A stretch of DNA of 64,000 nt from FEB-25 sp963822175 (GTDB lineage: Bacteria > Chloroflexota > Anaerolineae > Anaerolineales > UBA4823): contig CAWGGJ010000003.1 of the NCBI GenBank assembly GCA_963822175.1, positions 496,001 to 560,000 on the forward strand, read 5' to 3'. Every line of letters begins with the position of its first letter. Positions within the stretch are counted from its first letter, which is position 1. The position numbers and the translations under genes are program-made. Positions 17,737-26,918 of the stretch are shown here, one piece after another. The notes beneath the pieces are model-generated. The model was not told the DNA's origin and ran no database searches. It worked only from the letters and a program-made list of their open reading frames with translations.

Positions 17737-19441
17737 ACGCGAGCACATCCTCGTCATCATTTTGTGTGCAGTAACTATCTGGGCAGCCCGTTATGCCCAA
17801 AGCTCCCACTTTGGATTATACGAGGATGATTACAACCGCATCCCGCATACATTGTCAATGACCTTCGGAGAGCTCACCCGGCAGGTAGCTGTCTCCTTCC
17901 AGGGTCTCACCGAGCATGGTAAGGTGCTGCATGCACCTCTAAGTTATATCCTGATATTTCTGGGAGCCAGGCTTAATGGACTTCAGGGTGTGTACTGGAT
18001 CGGCTTTGCTGTGTGTGTGCTGAATGCCTGGCTGTTCTATACCCTGTTGCGCCGTCTGGGAAGCCACATCTTTGCCTTGATTGGTGTGCTGGCTTACTGC
18101 CTGTTTTCAGCAGACACCACCCAGGCAATGTTGACTGTAGCCCTAGGAATACAACCTTCCCTGACTTTCCTGCTGCTGGCTTTTCACGCTTACCTGAGCA
18201 ACCGAAAAATATTGGCCTATGTGTTGGCAGGTTTGATATTATTAACCTATGAAACTCCTTTTCCAGTTTTCCTGGCTGCACCCCTCCTGGTAAGTTTCCG
18301 TCAGCAGGATGTGGGGTCAGCAGGAAGTCTTCGCTGGGCAAGCTGGAAGGAATGGCTGCGCCATATTGTTGTGCTGGTGGGGATGATCTTGTTGGTGGCA
18401 GTACTGCGCAGTCTGGTTGGGGAGAGCCGTGTATCTGGATTGAACCTCCAGACCATCCTGCGTACCCCTCTTATTCAAATGGCACTTGGGATGTTTACCA
18501 GCTTGCGACTGTTTCTCTGGAGCCGCCCACGCCAGGCAATAACTCACCTGGATACGGAAATGGGCAAGCTGGTTGCTGGAATGTTCGCCGTGTTTCTTGC
18601 TACGCTCCTGGTCTATAGTACCCAGAAGTGGAGCAGGCTGCTCCTGAAAATCAACCCTCAAAAAACAGGTGTGAATTTCAAACAGGAATCACAACGCCTG
18701 CTGGCTGGGTTGGTCTTGTTGTTGTTGGCCTACCCGCTTACATTCACCATCAGTGCCACAGCCGCAGACGGGCGCGATACACGCGTGCATATTGCTGCGG
18801 TGATTGGCATAGCCTGGTTGGTAGCCTGGGGAGGAGCTCTGCTCTTTAGCCTGGCAGATGCATATGGCTGGAAGTTTGCTGGTATATTACGCCTGGTGAT
18901 CGCTGTTGGGTTGGCAGCATTCTTTGCCATCCAGGTGGGATACGGCATCCTTATCCAGCGGGATTATGTCACTTCCTGGCAGTACCAGCGCACGTTCTGG
19001 ACCCAGTTGCTCCCTCTGATCCCAGATGCTGGGGATGGCGATGTCATCTTAGTCGAGCCATCGGTGATGCGTTCCACTCCCCAGATCGGTGTGATTACCT
19101 GGAACACCCCCACAGTCCTGGAGCAAATCTACAACTATCCAGCGGATTGGTCCCATCCACCCAGGGTCTACCGCCTCGAGCCCGGTTGGGAAAACAACCT
19201 TATCTCACCCACTGGCCTGGTCCAGCTCAATAATACTACCTCATTTATCTCAGAATCGGTGTTTGCTGAGCTAGATAGCAGGAAAGTGATCTTTATAGAA
19301 AACCAGGATGGTCGCTTGGTTCGCCACACAGCCCCATTGTTGCTAAATGGCGTGGAATATCCTGTCAAACAACCAGGTGAGGGTGGCAGACCAAATTTCG
19401 ACGCTGGTGACCTGTACAAGCTGATGATCTTGGATCCGTGA
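17729..19441 (+). CDS. Polytopic membrane protein, GT-C-like
   Basis: The 570-residue protein starts with a hydrophobic helix (ILVIILCAVTIWAARYA) followed by YEDDYNRIP. A DD-type acidic pair after the first helix is typical of GT-C transferases that use lipid-phosphate sugars. About ten hydrophobic segments follow to residue 420 or so, then a soluble C-terminal domain. The GTG at 17729 overlaps the preceding stop and is more plausible than the in-frame start at 17531, which lies deep in the previous gene. It may transfer a sugar on the outer face of the membrane. No polymerase or ligase signature could be recognised. Confidence 0.6.
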   Translation: MTKREHILVIILCAVTIWAARYAQSSHFGLYEDDYNRIPHTLSMTFGELTRQVAVSFQGLTEHGKVLHAPLSYILIFLGARLNGLQGVYWIGFAVCVLNAWLFYTLLRRLGSHIFALIGVLAYCLFSADTTQAMLTVALGIQPSLTFLLLAFHAYLSNRKILAYVLAGLILLTYETPFPVFLAAPLLVSFRQQDVGSAGSLRWASWKEWLRHIVVLVGMILLVAVLRSLVGESRVSGLNLQTILRTPLIQMALGMFTSLRLFLWSRPRQAITHLDTEMGKLVAGMFAVFLATLLVYSTQKWSRLLLKINPQKTGVNFKQESQRLLAGLVLLLLAYPLTFTISATAADGRDTRVHIAAVIGIAWLVAWGGALLFSLADAYGWKFAGILRLVIAVGLAAFFAIQVGYGILIQRDYVTSWQYQRTFWTQLLPLIPDAGDGDVILVEPSVMRSTPQIGVITWNTPTVLEQIYNYPADWSHPPRVYRLEPGWENNLISPTGLVQLNNTTSFISESVFAELDSRKVIFIENQDGRLVRHTAPLLLNGVEYPVKQPGEGGRPNFDAGDLYKLMILDP

Positions 19442-19481
19442 TGGAATTAACCCGATCTGCCGAGGAGAATGCCCACCTGCT

Positions 19482-20156
19482 ATGAGTGCAACAAAAATTG
19501 TCGCCCTTGTCCCCATGCGCCACCACTCCCAGCGAGTCCCCGGAAAGAATTTCCGTCCCCTGGCTGGCAAACCGCTTTTTCACCACATCATCGGCACATT
19601 GCTTGCCTGCCCCGAGATATCCCAGGTGGTGGTGGATACCGATTCCGAGCTGGTCATGCAGGGATTGCAGCAATATTTTCCAGCGGTATCCATACTGGAG
19701 CGCCCTGCACATTTGCGCGGCGATGCAGTCTCCATGAACGAAATTTTGGTATACGATACCTCACAGGTCCAGGCGGATTATTATCTGCAAACGCATACCA
19801 CCAATCCCTTGCTGCGCCAGTCTACTATATCAGGCGCTATTCACACCTTCCTGGATAATTTCCCCGCCTATGATTCGCTCTTTTCGGTCACCCGCCTGCA
19901 GACACGCTTGTATGACCAGGGAGGCCAGGCGATAAACCACGATCCAGCCATCCTGCTGCAAACCCAGGACCTGCCTCCCATTTATGAAGAAAACTCCTGC
20001 ATCTATATCTTCACCCGCCAGAAGTTGCTCGATCGCTGCAACCGCCTGGGCAACCACCCATTCATGTTCGAGATGGATGCTGCAGAAGCCTGGGATATTG
20101 ACGAGGAGCTCGATTTTCTCATCACCGAGTTCCTGATGCAGAAATTTACTGATTAA
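19482..20156 (+). CDS. Acylneuraminate cytidylyltransferase family protein (NeuA-like)
   Basis: This single-domain protein of 224 residues contains IVALVPMRHHSQRVPGKNFRPL, a variant of the RxxSxRxPGKN signature in which HH precedes SQRV. VVVDTDSEL, LQTHTTNPLLR and ENSCIYIF follow. It probably activates a nonulosonic or related acid with CTP. It is the third member of this superfamily in the cluster, after 6578 and 12865, and lies between two large membrane protein genes. A distinct substrate or a redundant route is possible. Length and motifs fit the family well. Confidence 0.82.
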   Translation: MSATKIVALVPMRHHSQRVPGKNFRPLAGKPLFHHIIGTLLACPEISQVVVDTDSELVMQGLQQYFPAVSILERPAHLRGDAVSMNEILVYDTSQVQADYYLQTHTTNPLLRQSTISGAIHTFLDNFPAYDSLFSVTRLQTRLYDQGGQAINHDPAILLQTQDLPPIYEENSCIYIFTRQKLLDRCNRLGNHPFMFEMDAAEAWDIDEELDFLITEFLMQKFTD

Positions 20157-20214
20157 TTGTGTCAATGTTTTGTTATTCCTGGGATTATTCCACTACACGC
20201 ATTAGTTTCCAGGT

Positions 20215-21717
20215 ATGTTGGTCGCATTAAAGAAAATTCCCCCGATCGCATATGTATTAATTCCAATTGGAATTGCTGGCTCAATTTTCATGAGCTGGCT
20301 TACACCCTTTGGCGTGGGCATCTATGTGGATACGCTTTATTATGTAACTTCCGCCCGTAATCTCCTGGCTGGGATTGGCATGGGCAGAGTTACCGGATTA
20401 GGGGATTTTAAGCCAATTACAGCTATTTCACCTTTTTACCCCTTTGTCCTGGCTTTTTTTCACCTGTTGAAAATACCTGAGCTTACCACTGCACGCTGGA
20501 TCAGCATCCTTGCCTTTGGCTTATCGATCATTTTAGTCGGCTTGATCGTATTCCAGCGCACGCATTCACATTTTTTTTGTATATTTTCCGCCATCCTGAT
20601 CCTTTTCTCAAATCCTGTCCTCCGCATCTACAGTTGGGCAATGACAGAAGCCTTATATCTTGTTCTGATGCTGGCTGGCTTGTTATTTTTAGCCATTTAC
20701 TTGCAAACTTACCTCCGCCGATGGCTGGTTTTTACTGCCATCTTCACCAGCCTGGCTTTGCTCACTCGCTATGTAGGCTTTTCTCTGGTTGGTGCCTTCT
20801 TGATTGTCATTCTGCTCAACCACCAGGTATCCTGGCAAAAAAGAGTCAAAGACCTCATTATTTTCCTGGCTATCAGCTTGCTTCCAATACTGCTGTGGAT
20901 GCTACGTAATTGGCTGGTCTCGGAGACTTTGACCCATCGTGTGCTCCGCTGGCATCCCATTTCCAGTGAGAATATCGGTTTTTTATTCAAAACGATCAGC
21001 AGCTGGGGATTGTTACCGCAGCACCTTACTGTTGGTCATGAGACGTTGGCTTCACCAGGGATTATCCTGTGTCTTGCTCTTATCGGCTTGTTTTGGCTTT
21101 TTCGTTCTCTGCCGAAGCCCGGGAAAGCCCCCCAGCAAGAATTTGTCTTATTATTGACAGCCGGGCTGTATTCAGGGCTGTTGATCACCTCCCTTTTATT
21201 CCTGGATGCCGCTATCCGCCTAGAGAATCGAATTCTCCTGCCGCTGTATGTGTTGATGATTCTGCTAATTGTTATTGGTTCAGCTTTGCTCTGGCAGAAG
21301 AAAACATGGGTGGTTCGCCTGCCTGTGGTGCTGTTCTGTTTATGGCTGGGTTACTTCTCGTTTTCACGGATTGACGGAGCCATCATAGACCTGCGTTCTG
21401 ACGGACAGGGATACGCCAGCCAAGGGTGGCAAAATTCACCCACAGCCGAATATATCCGCCTCCACGACCCATCGTTGATCTATACCAATGACATCACCGC
21501 AATATACTTTCTTGCTGGTAAAGATTCAGTCGCCATTCCCAATTCCAATTCGACGGATACAGATTTCACCAATATGCGTGGAAACCTTAAAAGACCCGAT
21601 AGTTACATGGTAATCTTTGGCCAGCTGACAGGAGAATTTGCCTCCCTAAAACAGCTTACCCAGGATTTGAGCCTGGTAGGCTCATTTGCTGACGGAAAGG
21701 TATATCAGCTTCCCTAA
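20215..21717 (+). CDS. Multi-pass membrane glycosyltransferase, GT-C/ArnT-like
   Basis: The 500-residue protein has about 11 hydrophobic segments beginning at residue 9. An extracytoplasmic loop after the first helix reads VGIYVDTLYYVTSARNLLAG, the usual D-x-x-x-Y region of dolichyl-phosphate-mannose-type and ArnT-type transferases. The C-terminal 90 residues are soluble and end GKVYQLP. It probably uses an undecaprenyl-phosphate-linked sugar outside the membrane. It follows the NeuA-like gene by 58 bases. The exact donor is not known. Confidence 0.68.
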   Translation: MLVALKKIPPIAYVLIPIGIAGSIFMSWLTPFGVGIYVDTLYYVTSARNLLAGIGMGRVTGLGDFKPITAISPFYPFVLAFFHLLKIPELTTARWISILAFGLSIILVGLIVFQRTHSHFFCIFSAILILFSNPVLRIYSWAMTEALYLVLMLAGLLFLAIYLQTYLRRWLVFTAIFTSLALLTRYVGFSLVGAFLIVILLNHQVSWQKRVKDLIIFLAISLLPILLWMLRNWLVSETLTHRVLRWHPISSENIGFLFKTISSWGLLPQHLTVGHETLASPGIILCLALIGLFWLFRSLPKPGKAPQQEFVLLLTAGLYSGLLITSLLFLDAAIRLENRILLPLYVLMILLIVIGSALLWQKKTWVVRLPVVLFCLWLGYFSFSRIDGAIIDLRSDGQGYASQGWQNSPTAEYIRLHDPSLIYTNDITAIYFLAGKDSVAIPNSNSTDTDFTNMRGNLKRPDSYMVIFGQLTGEFASLKQLTQDLSLVGSFADGKVYQLP

Positions 21718-21739
21718 ACCCAGATTGGAATACAATAAC

Positions 21740-22693
21740 ATGAAAACCATTTTATTCTCCGCACCGAATATGATTCCTTTCCTGCCCCGTTTCCGTCCCC
21801 TGCTTGAGAGCTATGGGCTGCAGTTGCTTGTGCCCGAAGTTCACGAGCGCCTGAGCGAGACTGAGCTTCTGGCCTATGCCGGCCAGTTCGACGGAACCAT
21901 CTGTGGTGATGACTATTACACGGCCCGTGTGCTCGAAGCCTGTGCCCCTCGCCTGAAGGTTATTTCCAAGTGGGGCACCGGGATAGACTCCATCGACCGC
22001 CAGACTGCAGAGAAACTTGGCATCCAGGTTTGCAACACCCCCAATGCGTTCACCCAGCCTGTTGCCGACACTGTCCTCGGTTACATGCTGGCATTTGCCA
22101 GGTGTTTACCCTGGATGGACCGGGCGATCAAGTCGGGCTGTTGGGAAAAGATTCCCGGTCGTTCGCTGAGCGAATCCACCCTGGGCGTGGTGGGTGTGGG
22201 TCGGATCGGCAAGGCCGTTCTCAGGCGTGCCCGCGCTTTCGGGTGCACTCTGCTTGGAAATGATATCATCCCCATCGACCCGGTTTTTCTCACAAAAAAT
22301 GAGGTTGAAATGACCTCCCTGGAGAATTTACTTGCCCGGTCCGATTTCGTCAGCCTGAATTGTGACCTGAATCCCACCAGCTTCCACCTCCTAAATTCCA
22401 ATACCTTCAACCAGATCAAGCCATCTGCAATTCTCATCAACACCTCCCGGGGTCCGGTTGTGCATGAGCAGGCTCTTATTTCAGCACTGCAGGAGGGAAA
22501 ACTGGCTGGAGCTGCATTGGACGTTTTTGAGCATGAGCCGCTTCCTGCTGACAGCCCGCTCACCAGGATGGACAACGTTATGCTTGCTCCCCACAACGCC
22601 AATTCCAGCCCCAAAGCCTGGGAAAAGGTGCATCAAAACACGATCAATAACCTGCTTGAAGGATTAGGCTTATCCGCTAAGAAAGAGGGTTGA
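21740..22693 (+). CDS. D-2-hydroxyacid dehydrogenase, phosphoglycerate dehydrogenase-like
   Basis: The 317-residue NAD-dependent enzyme has the full family set: KWGTGIDSID, TLGVVGVGRIGKAVLRRARAFG for the cofactor, then NTSRGPVV (catalytic Arg), FEHEPLP (Glu) and MLAPHNAN (His). The start is the ATG at 21740; the frame extending from 21686 overlaps the previous gene. Lying among glycan genes, it could supply or reduce a hydroxyacid used as a substituent, or serve serine synthesis from an odd location. Its neighbours favour the first option but do not prove it. The SDR gene begins immediately after its stop. Confidence 0.85.
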   Translation: MKTILFSAPNMIPFLPRFRPLLESYGLQLLVPEVHERLSETELLAYAGQFDGTICGDDYYTARVLEACAPRLKVISKWGTGIDSIDRQTAEKLGIQVCNTPNAFTQPVADTVLGYMLAFARCLPWMDRAIKSGCWEKIPGRSLSESTLGVVGVGRIGKAVLRRARAFGCTLLGNDIIPIDPVFLTKNEVEMTSLENLLARSDFVSLNCDLNPTSFHLLNSNTFNQIKPSAILINTSRGPVVHEQALISALQEGKLAGAALDVFEHEPLPADSPLTRMDNVMLAPHNANSSPKAWEKVHQNTINNLLEGLGLSAKKEG

Positions 22694-22695
22694 GA

Positions 22696-23487
22696 ATGGA
22701 AAATAACCTCACTGAGAACAAACCTTTGATGTCACCTCGCACCGTTCTGGTCACCGGTGCTGCTGGTGGAATTGGACGCGCCACCGTACACCTTTTTGCT
22801 TCATCAGGTTGGCGCGTCATCGGTGTTGACCGGTCAGTTTTTGGGGATGGGTTTCCTCAGGATGGTTTTTTTATCCAATCGGATATTTCCGTCGGTGGGA
22901 ATCTTGAAGCCATATTCAACCAGGCTCATGCGCATACCGGCTATCTCAATGCCCTGGTCAATAATGCTGCAGTTCAGATCGCCAAGCCCATCATTCAAAC
23001 CAGCGTGGAAGAATGGGACCTCGTGATGGCTTCCAACCTTCGCTCAGTCTTCCTCAGTGCCAAGCTTGCCTATCCATTGTTCAAGGTCTCCGATGGAGGC
23101 GCCATTGTCAATGTCTCCTCGGTCCACGCCGTAGCCACCTCTGCCAATATTGCTGCTTATGCTGCCAGCAAAGGCGGTTTGCTCGCCCTGACCCGCGCCA
23201 TGGCCATTGAGTTTGCCCCCGATAATATCCGTGTCAATGCCATTCTACCCGGTGCTGTAGACACGCCGATGCTGCGTGCCGGCTTGAATCGCGGGCATGT
23301 TCACGGCGGGGATATCCAGACCCGGCTGGATAACCTGGCCCGCAAGACGGTGAATGGACGCATTGGCACCCCTGATGAGATTGCCCACGCCATTTATTTC
23401 CTGGCGGATGATACCCAATCTTCTTTCATGACCGGCCAGGCGATGATCGTCGATGGTGGTGCCACAGCCCGCCTCAGCACTGAGTAG
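22696..23487 (+). CDS. Short-chain dehydrogenase/reductase
   Basis: A classical SDR of 263 residues with VLVTGAAGGIGRATVHLF near the N-terminus. LVNNAAVQ, NVSSVHAV, Y-A-A-S-K (catalytic Tyr and Lys), RVNAILPGAVDTPM and the terminal GQAMIVDGGAT follow. The ATG at 22696 sits 2 bases after the previous stop, with GAGGGTTGAG as the ribosome site; the apparent TTG start at 22690 overlaps that stop and is not needed. Gene pairing with the D-2-hydroxyacid dehydrogenase suggests two redox steps on a common small molecule or sugar. No substrate can be named. Confidence 0.83.
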   Translation: MENNLTENKPLMSPRTVLVTGAAGGIGRATVHLFASSGWRVIGVDRSVFGDGFPQDGFFIQSDISVGGNLEAIFNQAHAHTGYLNALVNNAAVQIAKPIIQTSVEEWDLVMASNLRSVFLSAKLAYPLFKVSDGGAIVNVSSVHAVATSANIAAYAASKGGLLALTRAMAIEFAPDNIRVNAILPGAVDTPMLRAGLNRGHVHGGDIQTRLDNLARKTVNGRIGTPDEIAHAIYFLADDTQSSFMTGQAMIVDGGATARLSTE

Positions 23488-23519
23488 CATGTTTCAGCAT
23501 TAATTCGGGGTCGTAAACT

Positions 23520-24335
23520 ATGTCAATGCGTCAATCGATAAAAAAATACACCCCCGCTCCAGTCTGGAAATTAGGCTCCGATTCCTATTGGGCATGGCGC
23601 AATCGTGGGCGCCATGTCCTTGCTCGGACTTTTAGCCCCCAATGGGCAGGGAGTAAACGGAAGCTCCGCCAATATGAAAACATTCACTCGGGTAAGCGTT
23701 GCTTCATTATTGGCAATGGTCCCAGCTTGCGCCAGACTGACCTGAGCAAGCTGCATGGCGAGTTTACCTTCGGCCTCAACCGTATCTACCTGCTCTTCCC
23801 GGAGCTGGGATTCAGCACCACCTACCTGGTATCTGTGAACGACCTGGTCCTGGAGCAAAGCATCTCTGAGATGAAGCCACTGGATCTGCCCAAGTTTCTT
23901 ACCTGGCGCGCCCGCCATTGGTTCGCCGACGATCCCCGGGCGATCTACCTTGACACCGACTTCACCGGCGATGAAAATTTCTGCCCGGATATCACCGGGA
24001 GAGTCTTCGAAGGTTACACCGTCACCTATGTTGCCCTCCAGCTGGCCTTCCATATGGGTTTCGAGCAGGCTATCCTGGTTGGTGTGGACCATAATTTCGT
24101 CACCCAGGGAACTGCCAACCAGGCAATCGTGTCTCAGGGAGATGACCCCAATCACTTTGCCCCCAACTATTTCGGCAAGGGCTTTAAATGGCAGCTGCCT
24201 GATCTGGCTGGTTCCGAACGCGCCTATACCCTGGCGCGAGAAGCCTATTCAAAAACCGGCCGGCAGGTGCTGGATGCCACCATCGGCGGCAAATTGACCA
24301 TCTTCCCCAAGGTGGATTATTCCTCCCTCTTCTAG
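23520..24335 (+). CDS. DUF115/Maf-like or sialyltransferase-like protein
   Basis: The 271-residue protein has a basic N-terminus and then CFIIGNGPSL at residues about 61-70. FTFGLNRIYLLFPELGF, an FEGYTVTYVALQLAFHMGF region and AILVGVDHNF follow. The GNGPSL motif is shared by the DUF115 family, which includes motility accessory factors tied to nonulosonate transfer onto flagellin, and by some bacterial sialyltransferases. In a cluster with two NeuB and three cytidylyltransferase genes, this is the best candidate for a CMP-nonulosonate transferase. That role is inferred; the family contains proteins with other or unknown functions. Confidence 0.65.
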   Translation: MSMRQSIKKYTPAPVWKLGSDSYWAWRNRGRHVLARTFSPQWAGSKRKLRQYENIHSGKRCFIIGNGPSLRQTDLSKLHGEFTFGLNRIYLLFPELGFSTTYLVSVNDLVLEQSISEMKPLDLPKFLTWRARHWFADDPRAIYLDTDFTGDENFCPDITGRVFEGYTVTYVALQLAFHMGFEQAILVGVDHNFVTQGTANQAIVSQGDDPNHFAPNYFGKGFKWQLPDLAGSERAYTLAREAYSKTGRQVLDATIGGKLTIFPKVDYSSLF

Positions 24336-24348
24336 CTCTCAAATCAAG

Positions 24349-25371
24349 TTGCATCCCTCATCCATTCCCCTTGTTTCCATCATAACGCCATCTTTTAACC
24401 AGGCTCGCTTCCTCGAGCAGACCATCCAATCGGTATTGTGGCAGGATTACCCCAATTTCGAATACTTGATCGTGGATGGGGGTTCAACCGACGGTTCCCA
24501 GGATGTTATCCAGCGTTATGCAGACCACCTTGCCTGGTGGGTCTCAGAACCCGATCATGGCCAGGCTGAAGCGATTAATAAGGGCTTTGCTCAGGCTCAC
24601 GGACAGATCATCGCATGGCTGAACTCGGATGACCTGTACTATCGCCAGGACACCATCAGCCATGCAGTTCATGCCCTGCAAACCCATCCTGAAGTTGGCA
24701 TGGTCTATGCCGATGGTGTGATGGTGGATGCAGACCTGAACCTGCTCGATTGGCATGCCTATCCCCAGCATTCCCTCATCGATCTTTTGTCATTCAAGGT
24801 ATTGCTACAGCCGACCGTGTTCATGCGCCAGGAGATTCTGCACCAGGCTGGCTTCCTCTCGTTGGATTATCACCTCATCCTAGACCATACCTTGTGGGTA
24901 CGCATTGCTGCAGTTTCTTCACTGCTGCATGTCGATGAAGTTTGGGCTGTGGAGCGTACCCACCTTGATGCCAAGACCATCGCTCAATCTGCTCGCTTCG
25001 TCGACGAAGCCTTTCGCTTCGTCCAGTCACTGGAGGATGATCCAACATTTCAACCCATCTTCAAACGCAGCTACAAGGAGATCTATGCCGGTTTGCATAT
25101 CTTTGCTGCCAGGCGGCTGATCGACGCTGGCGAGTCGTCTCTCGCTCTCAGGCACTTCCGCCAGGCTGCCAGGCTGTCTCCTGGCAGGGTGCTCGCGGTA
25201 TGGTACAAGGTGATCCAGGCTTTGGGTGGTTCTCTCGGTATGCAGAAACTATTCCTGGGTTATCGTCACTCCCGCCGGCAGCTCCAGCACCGATCCAAAC
25301 ACCTGGCCGTAAGCCAATCCGGGGTCTTTTGGTCAGATGCTGGTCAATTAAATGGCAAAACCAACCCATAA
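24349..25371 (+). CDS. Glycosyltransferase family 2, WfgS-type
   Basis: The 340-residue GT-A protein reads LVSIITPSFNQARFLEQTI, then LIVDGGSTDGSQDV and the metal site AWLNSDDLYY. Its N-terminal 200 residues are closely matched by the GT2 at 31683 (same FNQARFL/YNQARFL, VDGGSTDGS, WWVSEPD and AWLNSDD). The two paralogues bracket the phosphatase-superfamily block. The C-terminal 90 residues are extra, basic and helical. The only convenient start is TTG at 24349, 13 bases after the DUF115-like gene; the true start is therefore less certain. Confidence 0.83.
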   Translation: MHPSSIPLVSIITPSFNQARFLEQTIQSVLWQDYPNFEYLIVDGGSTDGSQDVIQRYADHLAWWVSEPDHGQAEAINKGFAQAHGQIIAWLNSDDLYYRQDTISHAVHALQTHPEVGMVYADGVMVDADLNLLDWHAYPQHSLIDLLSFKVLLQPTVFMRQEILHQAGFLSLDYHLILDHTLWVRIAAVSSLLHVDEVWAVERTHLDAKTIAQSARFVDEAFRFVQSLEDDPTFQPIFKRSYKEIYAGLHIFAARRLIDAGESSLALRHFRQAARLSPGRVLAVWYKVIQALGGSLGMQKLFLGYRHSRRQLQHRSKHLAVSQSGVFWSDAGQLNGKTNP

Positions 25372-25373
25372 TT

Positions 25374-26870
25374 ATGCTTAATCGATCCCCCCTCGCTCCA
25401 TTTGCCATCGCCATATTCCCCATCCTGGCCATGCTGGCGAACAACGCCAAAGAAGTGAGCCTCAATGTAGCCCTTCGCCCGCTGGCAGTCAGTCTGATAC
25501 TTGCGCTTCTTTTACTCATTCTGTTTCGCCTGCTTCTCCGTCGTTGGGACAAGGCTGCCCTGGTGACTGCCTTCCTGCTGGTGATTTTCTTCTCCTATGG
25601 GCACATCTATTCTCTGCTTGAACAGCATCCCATCGCAGGGTTCAGCCTGGGGCGGCATCGCTACCTGCTGCTCCTTTACGCACTGGTGCATCATGGTTGG
25701 ATTGTGGGCGATCATCTTCAAGCTGAAGAACTATTCCCAGGCCTTGTATGTGACCAATGTGGTCAGCCTGGCATTGTTGCTTATGCCTTTATTTCAATTA
25801 TCCGTCTACACCCTGCAGTCCTCCCAGCAGCAGCGCCAGGCTGTCGAGGCTGCTGATCAGCTGGACCTCCCCTTAAGCCGGCTTTGCAGCCCTTGCCGGA
25901 TATCTACTATATCGTCCTGGATTCTCATACCCGCGCCGATGCCCTGATGGAAGATTATCAGCTCGATAACTCCGGTTTCCTGGCTCAACTGCGCGACATG
26001 GGTTTTTATATTGCCGACTGCAGTCGCAGTAATTACGACTACACCCAGGGTTCAATGGCAGCAGCAGTTAATATGGATTACGTCACCGAGTTGGGTCCTT
26101 ATTTAAAGCAGCTGAACTCTGACGATATCTGGATATTATTGAAACAGAGCCGGGTTCGGCGGCTGTTGGAAAACGCTGGCTACAAGACAGTTGCCTTCGA
26201 TACCGGTTATGAGTGGAGCCGCCTTGAAGATGCCGATATATATATGAGCCTTGGCAGTGAGAGTTACTCCATGCAAAGGGTGAACCCATTTGAAGCCATG
26301 CTGATCAGGAGCACAGCATTGCTCCTCCTTACCGACTCCCAAAACCAGCGTCTTCGTTCTCAATTCCAGGAGGTCAACTTTCCCTACAGCTACCATGTGA
26401 ATGGGCAGAACTTTATCCTCGAGCAGCTTCCCCAGATTTCCAAGGACCCTGACCCCACCTTTGCGTTTGTTCATTTGCTTATCCCGCACGTACCGTTTGT
26501 ATTTAATGCTGATGGCAGCGTTGTGACCGATCCACTCTTCTATAGCGGTAAGTCTGGATGGCCGGTGGATGATGAACACCTGCTGGGTGGATATACCAAC
26601 CAGGTGGAGTATGTTGACCGTAGGATCCTTGAGATCGTCAAGACCATCCTGGCCCAATCCAAAACTCCTCCCATCATTGTCATCCACGGAGATCACGGCC
26701 TGTTGGAAGCAAATCGCTACGAGATATTGAATGCTTATTACCTTCCCGGTGATGGCGCAGAAAGCCTCTATCCGACCATCTCCCCGGTTAATTCGTTCCG
26801 GGTCATTTTGGATAAATACTTCGGGGAAAATTTCCCGCTCCTGCCGGATGTCAGTTATAACGAAGTCTAA
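25374..26870 (+). pseudogene. Membrane-anchored alkaline-phosphatase-superfamily protein, copy 1, with two compensating frameshifts
   Basis: The copy starts at the ATG at 25374 (SPLAPFAIAIFPILAMLANN), 2 bases after the GT2 stop. It reads to about 25687, then one frame on (MVGLWAIIFKLKNYSQALYV) to about 25872, and then back in the first frame (LPDIYYIVLDSHTRADAL) to 26870. Aligned with the intact copy at 26919, the protein would be about 498 residues: four N-terminal helices, then an extracytoplasmic sulfatase/phosphotransferase-like domain. Metal and nucleophile regions are YYIVLDS, GSMAAAVNMDY, LIPHVPF and IHGDHGL. One extra base near 25687 and one missing in the CCCC run at 25869-25872 explain the breaks. 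Confidence 0.72.
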
Positions 26871-26918
26871 CCAGCCCGTTCCCGAAACCTCCCCTGCTTG
26901 TCTCCCATGATCTGATAT

